64,000 nt of DNA from Arsenophonus nilaparvatae (GCF_000757905.1 NZ_JRLH01000010.1); one strand, 5' to 3'. Counted from the first letter of the stretch, positions 35,286-44,931 are shown. Notes: generated by a model from the sequence alone, not told the origin. Program-made: numbers and translations.

Positions 35286-37826
35286 TTAGCTGAATATGGG
35301 TTTTGTTACGCAATCGCTATATGATTTTTGTTGGTGAGACACGCGCTCTTCAAGCAATCTAGAGGTGATTATTCCTTCTATACTGTGAGAAAAACGCTGA
35401 TCTGTCAGTAATTCAGCTAATATAAGGTTGCCCTTTTCTGCTATGTCGCATGATTTTGCTGCTTTGTTATTTCTGTTGTCAGCGACTTGTTCCCTAATTG
35501 ATGGTGTGACCATTATAGGCTCTTGGTTATTGGTCATATTTGCCAGCTCTGTTTCACTATTTTCACCGTTATAAAGGATCTGTTCTTCGATATCTACAAT
35601 CAAATGATTGGGATTGATTAATTGGATTGGCGTAAAACTGTCGGATGGTTTGGTTACAGTTGCTGCTGGATCCTTTGTTAACTGTAAGGGCTTAGGTAAC
35701 CATGCGATGGGGTAGCTTTCTGACGAATTAATCGGCATGGCAATTAAATTTTCTTTTGCTATCGGCTGATAATTTTCTTGCCCTACTGGACGCCAGGTTA
35801 ATTCTATAGTGTCCCAATATTGATCACCAACCGCGTGGCTATTGGTGCTCCAGAACAGCCAAATAGGATAATGTTTACCTGCTTCCAGATAGATTGTTTG
35901 ATTATCACGGTAGTCAAGTGTGTAAAGGCGGTTTTTGTGTTGGATATAAACCTGTCCTATATCATCGGCTTTAAATTTTACCTGATAATGATTGGTTTCA
36001 GTCGGTGCTAGAAAGCCAGAAAAAATCCACAATGTGGGTTTCAATTTTTTGCCGTTTAACACGTTAGACTGAAAATCTGCATCAAAGTGGCCAAATTTTT
36101 CTTTTCCCATCCAATAATTAGGAGAATCTTCCTGCCAGCGTTTGGCATAAAGAGGAGCGTTATTTAACCACTGTTTTTTATTTAGTAGTGTATTAAATTG
36201 AGATTGCGTCAAACTTTTGCTGCCTAAATTTAGCTGACTGAGATCATAAATGCTTAAATTTAATCCACCATGTTGCGACCGATCAGGAACCTGATAATGG
36301 TGTTTAAAAGTTTGGCTTAATCCTGATGGGTAAGTTATGGTTGCGGAAATGGTTGTTGCACCATGGCCGATTAGTTGGCCGTGATGGTTAATAACTTTCG
36401 GATTAGATGAATACCAGTTAATCGTCCCTTGTTGAAAAGATTGAGGTAGTGCTAATGATTCTGTTGCAATGGTTTTTGTCTGTTGATAAGGGGTAGTAAA
36501 TAGGTGTGAATAGGCAATATCTTCTTGGGGAAGAGACAGCGGAAAAATTTGCTTTTTGAGTACTCCTCCGTCTAACCATTCGGCTTTTAATGCACTGGCT
36601 GGGTGATATTTTGTCAGTGTGGCTGTGCCATTTGCATAAATTAATGAGTCCCCTTCTGTAATTGACCAGCGAATTGCTTTACCTTGCCAGTAGTTAACTA
36701 AACGTAGTGGGTGTGAAATGCTAAATTCGCTACGCTGATCAAATAGTGTGTTAGCAAGCGCATCAGGATTAGTATAACGATAAACAGAACGATTACTTAA
36801 TTGACCTGAGGGGGCTTCAAGGATCTCGAAACGTACCAGTTCACCTTTGTTAGCAATATGCAAACTTAGCGATTGTACTGAGGTTGCCGGTATTTGCAGC
36901 AACTCGGTCAGTAATCCATGCTCTGTAGCGTAAGTTACTTTCAAGGCATAAGGGTAATGTTTCTGTAATGGGCGCCCTTTTGCAGTGAGAAAATTGTGGT
37001 AAGGCTGAGGGAGGTTACCCTGGGTTGTAAAAACCTTTAGCTGATTCTGTGGATGAGGTTCGGTATTCGGCTCCAGTGTTTGGCCGTTATGTTGAACCAA
37101 ATGGCCGGTGATCCAGTAAACCGGTTTATTATGCTGGTAAGCGAGGCTTTCTTCTTCGATATTATACTGTTGATGATTATTCTTTGTCACTGTAACCCAC
37201 TGCTGAAGAGTTTTATCCCATACTTGATAGAAACCTTCTCCGGCAAAGCCACCATCTTCGCTATCTACACCCGTTATCTGATTGGGATACCATTGATATT
37301 GCTGTTCGACAAATTGATAATTTTTCGCAGTATTATAATCAGAAAAAAATGAAAACACCTGTCCAGGTAATAGTGAACCGTTACCACCGTGCATCGGATC
37401 GGTATTAGGATAGTAATTATTGTTATTATCAATAGAAAAGTTTGGCAAATATTGTTGAGTAACTTGATCATAACCCCAACTTGCCTGATAGCCTGATTTA
37501 TAAGGATAGTTGGGATCGTTTATGCTATGAGGGCGGCCTATAGCGTGGCCGATTTCATGAATAAAAATACCAGCGCTCGCGCTACCACCACCTTGCTGTC
37601 CGCCACCTAGACCACCATAGGGATTAGGAAAAAAGGCGACATAGCTTATTTCATTATCACCGATATTAGTTCGTCGTAAACGATTAGCCAAATTATAACT
37701 GGCGGCAATAGCGCCTTTAAATCCGCCATTACCGGCATGCGGATCACTGCCTGGTTCGTTTTTTGTTACCAGTATAAACAGCATTAAATCCGTCTTCAAA
37801 AGAAGAAAACTGTTCAAATGCGACAC
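35286..37826 (-). CDS. M66 metalloprotease, C-terminal part of split gene
   Basis: Second reading frame of a gene broken near 37759-37764. It holds the catalytic core of an StcE/TagA-like M66 zinc protease: HEIGHAIGRPH is the metzincin HExxHxxGxxH motif, with H90, E91, H94 and H100 in this frame. After it come SWGYD, YLPNF and DPMHGG, in the same order as in StcE (WGWD, FIPNF, DAMAGG). A PA14-like domain (LKPTLWIFSGFLAP, FKADDIGQVYI, GKHYPIWLFW) lies near residues 590-690. StcE cuts O-glycosylated host mucins, and a similar target here is inference. The listed ATG is only the first in the frame. Homology begins near LVTKNEPGSD, continuing the upstream frame, so without frameshifting this part has no proper start. 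Confidence 0.8.
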   Translation of the reverse strand: MSHLNSFLLLKTDLMLFILVTKNEPGSDPHAGNGGFKGAIAASYNLANRLRRTNIGDNEISYVAFFPNPYGGLGGGQQGGGSASAGIFIHEIGHAIGRPHSINDPNYPYKSGYQASWGYDQVTQQYLPNFSIDNNNNYYPNTDPMHGGNGSLLPGQVFSFFSDYNTAKNYQFVEQQYQWYPNQITGVDSEDGGFAGEGFYQVWDKTLQQWVTVTKNNHQQYNIEEESLAYQHNKPVYWITGHLVQHNGQTLEPNTEPHPQNQLKVFTTQGNLPQPYHNFLTAKGRPLQKHYPYALKVTYATEHGLLTELLQIPATSVQSLSLHIANKGELVRFEILEAPSGQLSNRSVYRYTNPDALANTLFDQRSEFSISHPLRLVNYWQGKAIRWSITEGDSLIYANGTATLTKYHPASALKAEWLDGGVLKKQIFPLSLPQEDIAYSHLFTTPYQQTKTIATESLALPQSFQQGTINWYSSNPKVINHHGQLIGHGATTISATITYPSGLSQTFKHHYQVPDRSQHGGLNLSIYDLSQLNLGSKSLTQSQFNTLLNKKQWLNNAPLYAKRWQEDSPNYWMGKEKFGHFDADFQSNVLNGKKLKPTLWIFSGFLAPTETNHYQVKFKADDIGQVYIQHKNRLYTLDYRDNQTIYLEAGKHYPIWLFWSTNSHAVGDQYWDTIELTWRPVGQENYQPIAKENLIAMPINSSESYPIAWLPKPLQLTKDPAATVTKPSDSFTPIQLINPNHLIVDIEEQILYNGENSETELANMTNNQEPIMVTPSIREQVADNRNNKAAKSCDIAEKGNLILAELLTDQRFSHSIEGIITSRLLEERVSHQQKSYSDCVTKPIFS

Positions 37827-39933
37827 TAGGGTAAGAATAAAGAGTGAGTTTTTTAATGGGCAGTTTAGCTACTATTTTATCACCCCATTGATCTATGCTG
37901 TCGTTAATAACCTCATCGTTGCCGGTATGATGAGCGATTCGCATGATACGCAGAGTTAAATTTAGATCAGTACCCACTTTAGGTCGAAATGCAAATGTTT
38001 TTTCTTGATAATGAGGTAAAGCAAGCGGTTGATCATTGGCTGTCAGAGTAATCGAAATCCCCGGTTTTATCCATTCTTCTTTGAGTGGTGCAATATAACT
38101 ATCTTGATCGTTATGACCTCTTTGACTAGCAAGATTATCCTGACTGGGTAAATCAAGCGATGTGGGTAGCTTTTTATCACCGCTTAATAGAACACGACCT
38201 AATTCATAACCATCAGCATCATGAACGATTGCGGTAAAATCTGGTGCCGGCGCGCCAGAGATGCTACTGGCATTAAGTTTAATTAATGCCCAGCGATTCT
38301 GGACAAGTTGTAAATAAGGATCTTGAGGACGAAACACATGGGTTTGAGCAATAAAAACATCATGTAACTTAAAATCAGCAGGGATAGGCTGGTGATTAGC
38401 AATAGGTTCCTGATAATCAGGTGTTTTGAGCGTGAAGGTTTTAACGGTTGGAAAAAAAGGAATGGGGGCCTGATCATGTTGCAAAATGACGGCAATAGGA
38501 CGACTGATATTGCCAGCCCGATCGATTGCTTGAAGATGAAATTGATCATAACCTGGAAAACTATCATCGTAGGCTGGCTGATATTCCCATTGCCCTGTTG
38601 TGCTATCTATTTGTGCTGTGCCGAAATGCGGGGCTGCCAGTAACTGCCATGACCATCCTTGATGTGCTATTGACTGCGGCAATTGACCACGGATAACGCC
38701 AAGTTTGGCCTGGGTAACATAGTTATTAGGTGTGGCAATGTCCGACATTTTTATTAACTGATCATAACTGCGATGGGTTTGTAACACAAACTCAATTATC
38801 TGGCGACCTTGATGATCATTGATTACCAGCTGTTGATAGTCGCTATCCCATTTAATTTGGATATCATCATTACCCATTAATTTATTAAGTCTATTTTCTA
38901 ATATTTTTGCTAACTGTTGATTATCAAATTCAGCAGGGAGTGTTAAGTTAATATCGGTATAAAAAAGAGGTGCATTTTTCATTGTTCCATTTAAGGCAAA
39001 AGAAAAATGGGTTATGCGATGGCGCTGTGAAGCATCGTAAGAAAGGCGATAATTAGCGTGGCCAAAGGGTGATAGCTTTTGTGATAAAATAATTGGTGTG
39101 ATAGCGGCGGTTTTACCCACCACAAGTGTTTCAACTGTTCTTTTGTGTGGATCGGTAATGATCAACTGGCGATCATGGTAAGTCACTTGTACACCCTTAT
39201 GCTCAGGTAAATGACGATTGATGTGCGCCTCCATTGCAGCAGCAAGTGTAGAACCTGAGGTGATATTTTCTAGTGGCATATAGGTAAGATCTAATACTAG
39301 ATTACCGTTACTATCTCGCATACGGATAGAAAAAACCTTGGCTTGACTTGCTACTTGATCGGTAAAATTGAGCATTTGATAAGCAAAAATCATTTTTTGC
39401 TGGCCAAAATGCCATTTTTGGTTAGTAAGATTATTTGATGATATTGGTGGCTCTTCAGATGGAGTGGCAGAAGACGTTGTTTGATGTTTTTTAACCAGAT
39501 TTTGCTTGTCAATGAGCTCAGCTACAGTGAGCTTCTGCTGCCATAGAGGATCATCTCCTTCACCATATATCGTTATTTCAATTGGATTATATGGATTAAT
39601 TTCGTTTGTGATAGGCAGATTTAATTGCCAATTACCCTGCTCATCATATTTGGCGTGATAATATTGATTACCATATTTGATCTGAATAAAAACTAGATTA
39701 GTTTGTGTGTTTATAGGTAATGCTCGATCGGTGGATATTTCACTTTCTAATGTAGTGGAAGTTATATTTTTACATTGATTGTGATTGTTATTAAATTTTT
39801 CAAATGAAGTCTGGCAAACTAAAATATTACCCGACAAATTTATATATTGATTTTTTTTATACAATAATAAGTTTTTTATATTTACATGTAATTTATTATG
39901 GTTTTTTGAAGTAATAAAAGAATTGTTATTCAT
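37744..39933 (-). CDS. M66 metalloprotease, N-terminal part of split gene
   Basis: First 729 residues of the split StcE-like protease. There is no evident Sec signal peptide (the start is polar, MNNNSFITSKNHN), odd for a secreted protease. Residues about 80-130 look like a bacterial Ig-like domain. Two copies of an 80-residue module follow at about 197-275 and 307-385 (FSIRMRDSNGN..., FSFALNGTMKN..., each ending in LIITDPHKR / LVINDHQGR). Residues 420-485 resemble a cadherin-like repeat. From about 528 (IAQTHVFRPQD) it matches the M66 N-terminal domain of StcE. The frame ends at residue 729 after an A6 run on the coding strand (37764-37759). One base less there joins it to the catalytic frame, for about 1547 residues. 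Confidence 0.78.
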   Translation of the reverse strand: MNNNSFITSKNHNKLHVNIKNLLLYKKNQYINLSGNILVCQTSFEKFNNNHNQCKNITSTTLESEISTDRALPINTQTNLVFIQIKYGNQYYHAKYDEQGNWQLNLPITNEINPYNPIEITIYGEGDDPLWQQKLTVAELIDKQNLVKKHQTTSSATPSEEPPISSNNLTNQKWHFGQQKMIFAYQMLNFTDQVASQAKVFSIRMRDSNGNLVLDLTYMPLENITSGSTLAAAMEAHINRHLPEHKGVQVTYHDRQLIITDPHKRTVETLVVGKTAAITPIILSQKLSPFGHANYRLSYDASQRHRITHFSFALNGTMKNAPLFYTDINLTLPAEFDNQQLAKILENRLNKLMGNDDIQIKWDSDYQQLVINDHQGRQIIEFVLQTHRSYDQLIKMSDIATPNNYVTQAKLGVIRGQLPQSIAHQGWSWQLLAAPHFGTAQIDSTTGQWEYQPAYDDSFPGYDQFHLQAIDRAGNISRPIAVILQHDQAPIPFFPTVKTFTLKTPDYQEPIANHQPIPADFKLHDVFIAQTHVFRPQDPYLQLVQNRWALIKLNASSISGAPAPDFTAIVHDADGYELGRVLLSGDKKLPTSLDLPSQDNLASQRGHNDQDSYIAPLKEEWIKPGISITLTANDQPLALPHYQEKTFAFRPKVGTDLNLTLRIMRIAHHTGNDEVINDSIDQWGDKIVAKLPIKKLTLYSYPSVAFEQFSSFEDGFNAVYTGNKKRTRQ

Positions 39934-40212
39934 AATTTATTTTTTTGTATTATTTAATTAATAATCAATCTGACACATCGAAAATTGATATTCGATGAAA
40001 TATTTGCAGACTAAATGATAATGAATGGCTAATCTATTTTCTTTTCATGACAAACACCTCATATAAATAACATAATGATTATTTGATGTTTTTTATATTA
40101 TAGGCATAAAAATGACAATTAAAATAATTCGTTTTTGCTAACCTTAGTGAGGAGTTATATATTTTTATTTTTTATTAATTATTTTTATTGAATTAATTAT
40201 ACTTTTTATATA
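39934..40212. other. AT-rich spacer upstream of the metalloprotease gene
   Basis: About 280 bp with no gene. It should hold the protease promoter on the minus strand. No operator-like symmetry stood out. Confidence 0.35.
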
Positions 40213-40242
40213 AAAATAGCAGTAATTATTTACTGCTATTTT
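40213..40242 (-). terminator. Terminator of the glpFK operon
   Basis: Thirteen-pair stem AAAATAGCAGTAA / TTACTGCTATTTT with a four-base loop, 25 bp beyond the glpK stop, followed on the minus strand by a T-rich run. It shows the operon ends with glpK. Confidence 0.8.
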
Positions 40243-40266
40243 ATTATTTATCGATTTTAATTGAGA

Positions 40267-41793
40267 TTAAGTGTGTTCTTCCCAATCTCTGGCGCGGGAA
40301 ACGGCTTTTTTCCACCCGTTATATTTATAGTTACGTTCAGTGGTTTCAATTCCAGGAGTGAATTTTTTTTCAATACGCATTTTTTCTTTAATTTCATCCA
40401 AATCTTGCCAGAAACCAATAGCTAGCCCAGCAAGTAAAGCTGCGCCTAATGCGGTACTTTCACGAATAATAGGACGCTCTACGTAGGCTCCTAGGATGTC
40501 AGATTGGAATTGCATCAAGAAATTATTGGCGACAGCACCGCCATCAACACGCAATGAACTCAGGCGCATATCAGCATCTTTTTGCATCGCTTCCAGAACA
40601 TCACGCGTTTGGTAGGCAATAGATTCTAATGTTGCACGAATAATATGGTTACGATTGGCGCCGCGTGTTAAGCCAAAAATCGCACCGCGGGCGTAAGGAT
40701 CCCAATAAGGCGCGCCTAAACCTGTTAGAGCTGGAACGACATAAACACCGTTATTATTTTTGACTTTATTAGCGAAATATTCAGAATCGTTAGCATCATC
40801 AATTAATTTCAGTTCATCACGCAGCCATTGTATAGAAGCACCTGCCATGAAAACGGCACCTTCTAAGGCATAATTCACTTCACCTTGTGGGCCACAGGCA
40901 ATAGTAGTTAGTAAGCCATGATCGGAAATTTTGGCTTTTTTGCCGGTATTCATTAATAGGAAACAGCCGGTTCCATAGGTGTTTTTAGCCATTCCGGGTT
41001 GGACACATAACTGACCAAAAAGGGCAGCTTGTTGATCGCCGGCCATTCCGGCTATTGGTATGCGTGTTCCACCTTTACCACCAATATTGGTTTTCCCATA
41101 AATTTCTGATGATGGACGTACTGTTGGTAATATGGCGCGTGGAATATTAAAGGCATCGAGGATTTTTTGATCCCACTCCAGCTCATGAATGTTAAACAGC
41201 ATAGTACGAGATGCGTTAGTATAGTCAGTAACATGGATACGCCCTTGTGTCATTTTCCATACTAGCCAAGTATCAATAGTCCCAAAGAGTAACTCGCCAT
41301 TTTTTGCTCGTTCATAGGCTCCGTCAACATTCTCCAGGATCCATTTAAGTTTGGTACCGGAGAAATAAGGGTCAACTACTAAACCGGTATTTTCACGGAT
41401 ATATTTCTCCAGTTCTGAGTTATTACGCTTTAGTTCGGTACAGAAATCAGCAGTACGACGACATTGCCAAACAATCGCATTATAAATGGGTTTACCGGTT
41501 TTCTTTTCCCAAACTATAGTAGTTTCGCGTTGATTGGTTATACCAATTCCGGCAATTTGATCACTGCGAATATCAGAAATGGCTAATGCTTCAGCTAAAG
41601 TAGCACTTTGGGTTGCCCAAATTTTTATTGGATCATGTTCTACCCAACCCGGCTTTGGGTAAATTTGAGGAAATTCACGTTGAGAAATATTAATAATATT
41701 AGCATCATGATCAAAAATAATGGTTCGTGAACTAGTGGTACCTTGATCAAGTGCGATAATATATTTTTTTGTTGTTGGTGTTTCAGTTGTCAT
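40267..41793 (-). CDS. glpK: Glycerol kinase
   Basis: Phosphorylates glycerol to glycerol-3-phosphate with ATP, trapping glycerol that enters through GlpF. 508 residues, close to the E. coli enzyme (502), with an added N-terminal TTETPTT-like tail. FGGY-family blocks are present: ALDQGTTSSRTIIFD at the start, GWVEHDPIKIW, GITNQRETT, WQCRRTADFC, the GxxGDQQAALFG segment, YGTGCFLLMNTG and DGGAVANNFLMQFQSDILG near the C-terminus. It lies 49 bp downstream of glpF on the same strand, forming the usual operon. glpX, the third gene of the E. coli operon, is missing: a terminator and the metalloprotease gene follow. Confidence 0.97.
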   Translation of the reverse strand: MTTETPTTKKYIIALDQGTTSSRTIIFDHDANIINISQREFPQIYPKPGWVEHDPIKIWATQSATLAEALAISDIRSDQIAGIGITNQRETTIVWEKKTGKPIYNAIVWQCRRTADFCTELKRNNSELEKYIRENTGLVVDPYFSGTKLKWILENVDGAYERAKNGELLFGTIDTWLVWKMTQGRIHVTDYTNASRTMLFNIHELEWDQKILDAFNIPRAILPTVRPSSEIYGKTNIGGKGGTRIPIAGMAGDQQAALFGQLCVQPGMAKNTYGTGCFLLMNTGKKAKISDHGLLTTIACGPQGEVNYALEGAVFMAGASIQWLRDELKLIDDANDSEYFANKVKNNNGVYVVPALTGLGAPYWDPYARGAIFGLTRGANRNHIIRATLESIAYQTRDVLEAMQKDADMRLSSLRVDGGAVANNFLMQFQSDILGAYVERPIIRESTALGAALLAGLAIGFWQDLDEIKEKMRIEKKFTPGIETTERNYKYNGWKKAVSRARDWEEHT

Positions 41794-41842
41794 AATAATT
41801 GTCCAATTTACTTCATATTATTTTTTTGAATTATTTTTGCGT

Positions 41843-42655
41843 TTATTTTTTGTTTTGATTTGCCATAGTAGGCAAATGGTAGCCAATCAGTTTGCGATAA
41901 GCAAAAGCACCGAGAATAGCACCAACAAAAGGTGCCGTTAGGGGAATTATGCAATAAGGAAAATCTCGTCCACCAGTTAAGGCAATATCACCCCAACCAG
42001 CCAGATCAGCTATTAGTTTGGGGCCGAAATCGCGAGCAGGATTTAATGCGAAACCGGTAAGTGGGCCAAATGAACCACCAATAACTGCAATCAGAATACC
42101 AATAAGTAGTGGTGCTAGTGGGCCTCGGGGTATGCCATTGTTATCATTTGTTAAACTTAATATCATACAAACCAAGATAATAGCAATAACAACTTCAACC
42201 AGAAATGCCTGTAGGACGCTAATTTGGCCTGCTGGATAAGTAGAAAAAACGCCGGCAGTAAATAAGCTTGCTGGTGAACCACGTACTATATGGTGTAATT
42301 TTTCATAATCTAGAAATAGTTCGAAGTACAACCCATAAACGAGAGCGGCAGCGACGAAGCCTCCCAGCATTTGTGCAATAATATAAGGCAGTACTTTTTT
42401 TCTATCAAAATGGGCAAATAACCAAAAAGTAACGGTAATCGCCGGATTTAAGTGCGCTCCTGAAATACCTGCCGTAAGGTAAACGGCTAGAGCCACGCCA
42501 AATCCCCAAATCATACTGATTTCCCATAAACCTAGTTGTGCGCCTGCAATACGCGTAGCAGCAACACAGCCCAGGCCAAAGAAGACCAGTAAGGCAGTAC
42601 CTAAAAATTCAGAGATACATTGACCTGTCAGCGTTGGTGAAGTAATTTTACTCAT
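41843..42655 (-). CDS. glpF: Glycerol facilitator (aquaglyceroporin)
   Basis: A 270-residue inner-membrane channel of the MIP family that lets glycerol diffuse in. Six hydrophobic helices and both half-helix signatures are present: SGAHLNPAITVTFW and GFALNPARDFGPKL. The start block FLGTALLVFFGLGCVAA matches E. coli GlpF. It is the first gene of the operon with glpK, and its promoter must lie in the 320 bp between it and divergent zapB. GlpR and CRP control this operon in E. coli. I could not pick out convincing matches to those operators, but a nested palindrome sits in the region. Confidence 0.96.
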   Translation of the reverse strand: MSKITSPTLTGQCISEFLGTALLVFFGLGCVAATRIAGAQLGLWEISMIWGFGVALAVYLTAGISGAHLNPAITVTFWLFAHFDRKKVLPYIIAQMLGGFVAAALVYGLYFELFLDYEKLHHIVRGSPASLFTAGVFSTYPAGQISVLQAFLVEVVIAIILVCMILSLTNDNNGIPRGPLAPLLIGILIAVIGGSFGPLTGFALNPARDFGPKLIADLAGWGDIALTGGRDFPYCIIPLTAPFVGAILGAFAYRKLIGYHLPTMANQNKK

Positions 42656-42784
42656 ATGTTTATCCTACAAAAGTATGCATACTAAGCAATAAAATTGGTT
42701 TTTTATTTGTTATTTCCTAGGGAAACTCTGAAGGAATTTATCGTTAAATGAACGTAAACGGAAATAATGGGATCAAATATGTTG

Positions 42785-42828
42785 GATCACTTCAAAAAAA
42801 TGAGCGAAATCGCTCTGATAAAGTGATC
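42785..42828. promoter_or_regulatory. Nested palindrome between glpF and zapB
   Basis: Outer arms GATCACTT (42785-42792) and AAGTGATC (42821-42828) enclose inner arms GAGCGA and TCGCTC (42802-42815). The 44-bp symmetric block sits upstream of both divergent genes. It could be a double operator, a small terminator-like hairpin or a structured leader. It does not match the GlpR consensus I know. Confidence 0.4.
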
Positions 42829-42979
42829 GAACTGACATTCTAGTTGATGTATTTTTTTGCAATTAGTTGGATAAATAGAAATAATTAAGGTTAAATCGAC
42901 ATTTATCGAGAGCTTTCAACTAGACAGGCGTAAGAAGGCTACTTACAATCGTAGCATTGCTAAAAAAGGGGACGAAAGA

Positions 42980-43222
42980 ATGTCATTTGAAGTTTTTGAA
43001 AAGTTAGAAACTAAAGTTCAACAAGCTATTGAAACAATTGAGCTTTTGCAGATGGAAGTTAATGAACTTAAAGAGAAAAATAATATTTTGTATCAAGAAG
43101 TAGCGAGTGCTAAAGAGAAACATGGAACGCTGGCTCATGAAAATGAGAATTTAAAACAAGAACAGCATGCTTGGCAAGAGCGTTTACGCGGTCTATTAGG
43201 TCGAATGGAAGATGTTCAGTAA
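42980..43222 (+). CDS. zapB: Cell division protein ZapB
   Basis: An 80-residue, nearly all coiled-coil protein that stabilises the Z ring through ZapA. The sequence follows E. coli ZapB from SFEVFEKLETKVQQAIETIELLQMEVNELKEKN to WQERLRGLLGRMEDVQ. The ATG has AGGGGA upstream. Divergent from glpF and convergent with rraA, as in E. coli. Confidence 0.95.
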   Translation: MSFEVFEKLETKVQQAIETIELLQMEVNELKEKNNILYQEVASAKEKHGTLAHENENLKQEQHAWQERLRGLLGRMEDVQ

Positions 43223-43253
43223 TCGTCCGATATTTCATTACATTAGAAAAAAA

Positions 43254-43289
43254 TAGCAATAAGGGCAAAATTTGTTGCCCTTATTGCTA
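43254..43289 (-). terminator. Terminator between zapB and rraA
   Basis: Fifteen-pair stem TAGCAATAAGGGCAA and complement with a six-base loop. On the minus strand it is followed by a T7 run, so it mainly terminates rraA. The stem could also stabilise the zapB 3' end. Confidence 0.8.
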
Positions 43290-43344
43290 CTTAATCGATA
43301 GATATTGAATAATACAACAATGTTTGTTTTTAGCTGAAAGAGTA

Positions 43345-43863
43345 TTAGTCTTCAATATCTTGATCGTTGTTTGACTCATCATCTAAAAGTAATGGATGCT
43401 CGGAAAGGATAATACCGGTATTATCTGCGTACAAATAATCTTCTGTAAAGAATGTGACGCCACCAAAATTGACTCGCACATCACTTTCTCCGATACCCTC
43501 ACTGGTACAACCTACCGGAATGGCAGCGATTGCTTGAATACCGATATCTAATTCTGCCAATTCATCAACCTGACGTACTGCACCGTAAATAACAATGCCT
43601 TCCCATTGGTTTTTCATGGCAAATTTTGCCAATTCAGCATCAATTAGCGCCTTACGTACAGAGCCGCCACCATCAACTAATAGGATCCGACCCTCCCCCT
43701 GTTCTTCCAGTAAATCGTAGATGATGCCGTTGTCTTCAAAACATTTCACTGTTACGATTTGACCACTAAATGAAGTACGCCCGCCAAAGTTAGAGAATAA
43801 AGGTTCTACCACATTCACCTCTTCTTGGTAGATATCACAAAGCTCGGAAGTATCATATTTCAT
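43345..43863 (-). CDS. rraA: Ribonuclease E inhibitor RraA
   Basis: A 172-residue homotrimeric protein that binds RNase E and slows RNA decay. The E. coli blocks MKYDTSELCDIYQEEVNVVEPLFSNFGGR, GQIVTVKCFEDNG, LLVDGGGSVRKALID, GIVIYGAVRQVDEL and VNFGGV are all visible. It is about 11 residues longer than the E. coli protein because of an acidic tail (DDESNNDQDIED). It follows menA with about 110 bp between and ends at a strong hairpin. Confidence 0.95.
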   Translation of the reverse strand: MKYDTSELCDIYQEEVNVVEPLFSNFGGRTSFSGQIVTVKCFEDNGIIYDLLEEQGEGRILLVDGGGSVRKALIDAELAKFAMKNQWEGIVIYGAVRQVDELAELDIGIQAIAAIPVGCTSEGIGESDVRVNFGGVTFFTEDYLYADNTGIILSEHPLLLDDESNNDQDIED

Positions 43864-43973
43864 AGGATTTCGGTCTATTTTAAGTACAAGGGAAGTTCAG
43901 TATATCCTTATCTGGTTATTTTTTGCAAAAACATAGCTGATAAAAATACTGAGAAAAATCAAAATTACAATAA

Positions 43974-44897
43974 TTAATTTAAAATAAGTCCAACAGAAAA
44001 TAGAATATTAGTCAGCAATGCCGCTTTTACCATATTTTCCAATAAAGGTTTCATACCCAGCGCGGTGGTATCATGGATAACTCTCTTTATGTGGTTTAGT
44101 AACATCGGTATAGCGAGCAAAAATAACCAACCCGTCCAGTGATGAAGATATAACAAGCTAAACAGAATTAAACAAAAAATGGCAATTAAGATGAGTGCCG
44201 CATGATACTTTCGAGCGCCTTTAGTGCCTAATCTAACAGCCAAGGTATTTTTACCGGCTTTAATATCATTTTCTATATCACGCATATTGTTAACGTTTAG
44301 TACTGCTACTGACAGCAATCCACAAGCGGTTGCTGGCAATAATATCATCAAATTAAAGTGGTTAGTATGCAGATAGTAAGTTCCGATCACACTTAACCAA
44401 CCAAAAAAGATCAACACTGAGATGTCGCCAAGCCCCAGATATCCATAGGGTTTTTTCCCCACGGTGTAGGTGATGGCTGCTATTATAGCGATAACGCCGA
44501 GTATCAGAAAGCCAATAATATCCTTTGGCATTCGACAAGCGACTATGATCAGAGTTAAGCCACATAAACAACAAATAAAGATAGTGATTTTTAGGGCAAC
44601 TTTCATTTCTGCCAGGCTAATAATTCCTTTTTGTATACCTCGTAATGGCCCCAATCGTTGCTCGGTATCACTGCCCTTAATCGCATCGCCATAATCATTC
44701 GCCAGATTGGATAGAATTTGTAGTGCAGCAGCAGTGAGTAAAGCTAATAATGCAATAGAGAGGGTAAAAGTGCCAGACCAATAAGCTAATGCAGAACCCG
44801 TTATAATTGGCGCAATACCCAACGGAAGTGTTTTGGGGCGTAAACTTTCTAGCCACGCCTGTATTTGTATAGGCTTTCTTGATGTGATTAAATTCAT
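43974..44897 (-). CDS. menA: 1,4-dihydroxy-2-naphthoate polyprenyltransferase
   Basis: An integral membrane prenyltransferase that joins an octaprenyl chain to DHNA to make demethylmenaquinone. Eight or nine hydrophobic segments are present. Substrate motifs: NLANDYGDAIKGSDTEQRLGP (first Asp-rich NDxxD motif), KKPYGYLGLGD, and NNMRDIENDIKAGKNTLAVRLG (second Asp-rich motif). The frame opens at a TTG five codons upstream, but the ATG at 44897 starts MNLITSRKPIQIQAWLESLRPKTLPL, which fits the family start. It lies between hslU and rraA as in E. coli. Its presence suggests menaquinone respiration is kept. Confidence 0.94.
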   Translation of the reverse strand: MNLITSRKPIQIQAWLESLRPKTLPLGIAPIITGSALAYWSGTFTLSIALLALLTAAALQILSNLANDYGDAIKGSDTEQRLGPLRGIQKGIISLAEMKVALKITIFICCLCGLTLIIVACRMPKDIIGFLILGVIAIIAAITYTVGKKPYGYLGLGDISVLIFFGWLSVIGTYYLHTNHFNLMILLPATACGLLSVAVLNVNNMRDIENDIKAGKNTLAVRLGTKGARKYHAALILIAIFCLILFSLLYLHHWTGWLFLLAIPMLLNHIKRVIHDTTALGMKPLLENMVKAALLTNILFSVGLILN

Positions 44898-44931
44898 GTA
44901 ATTAATCCACAAGTTTGTTGTTATAAAAATA

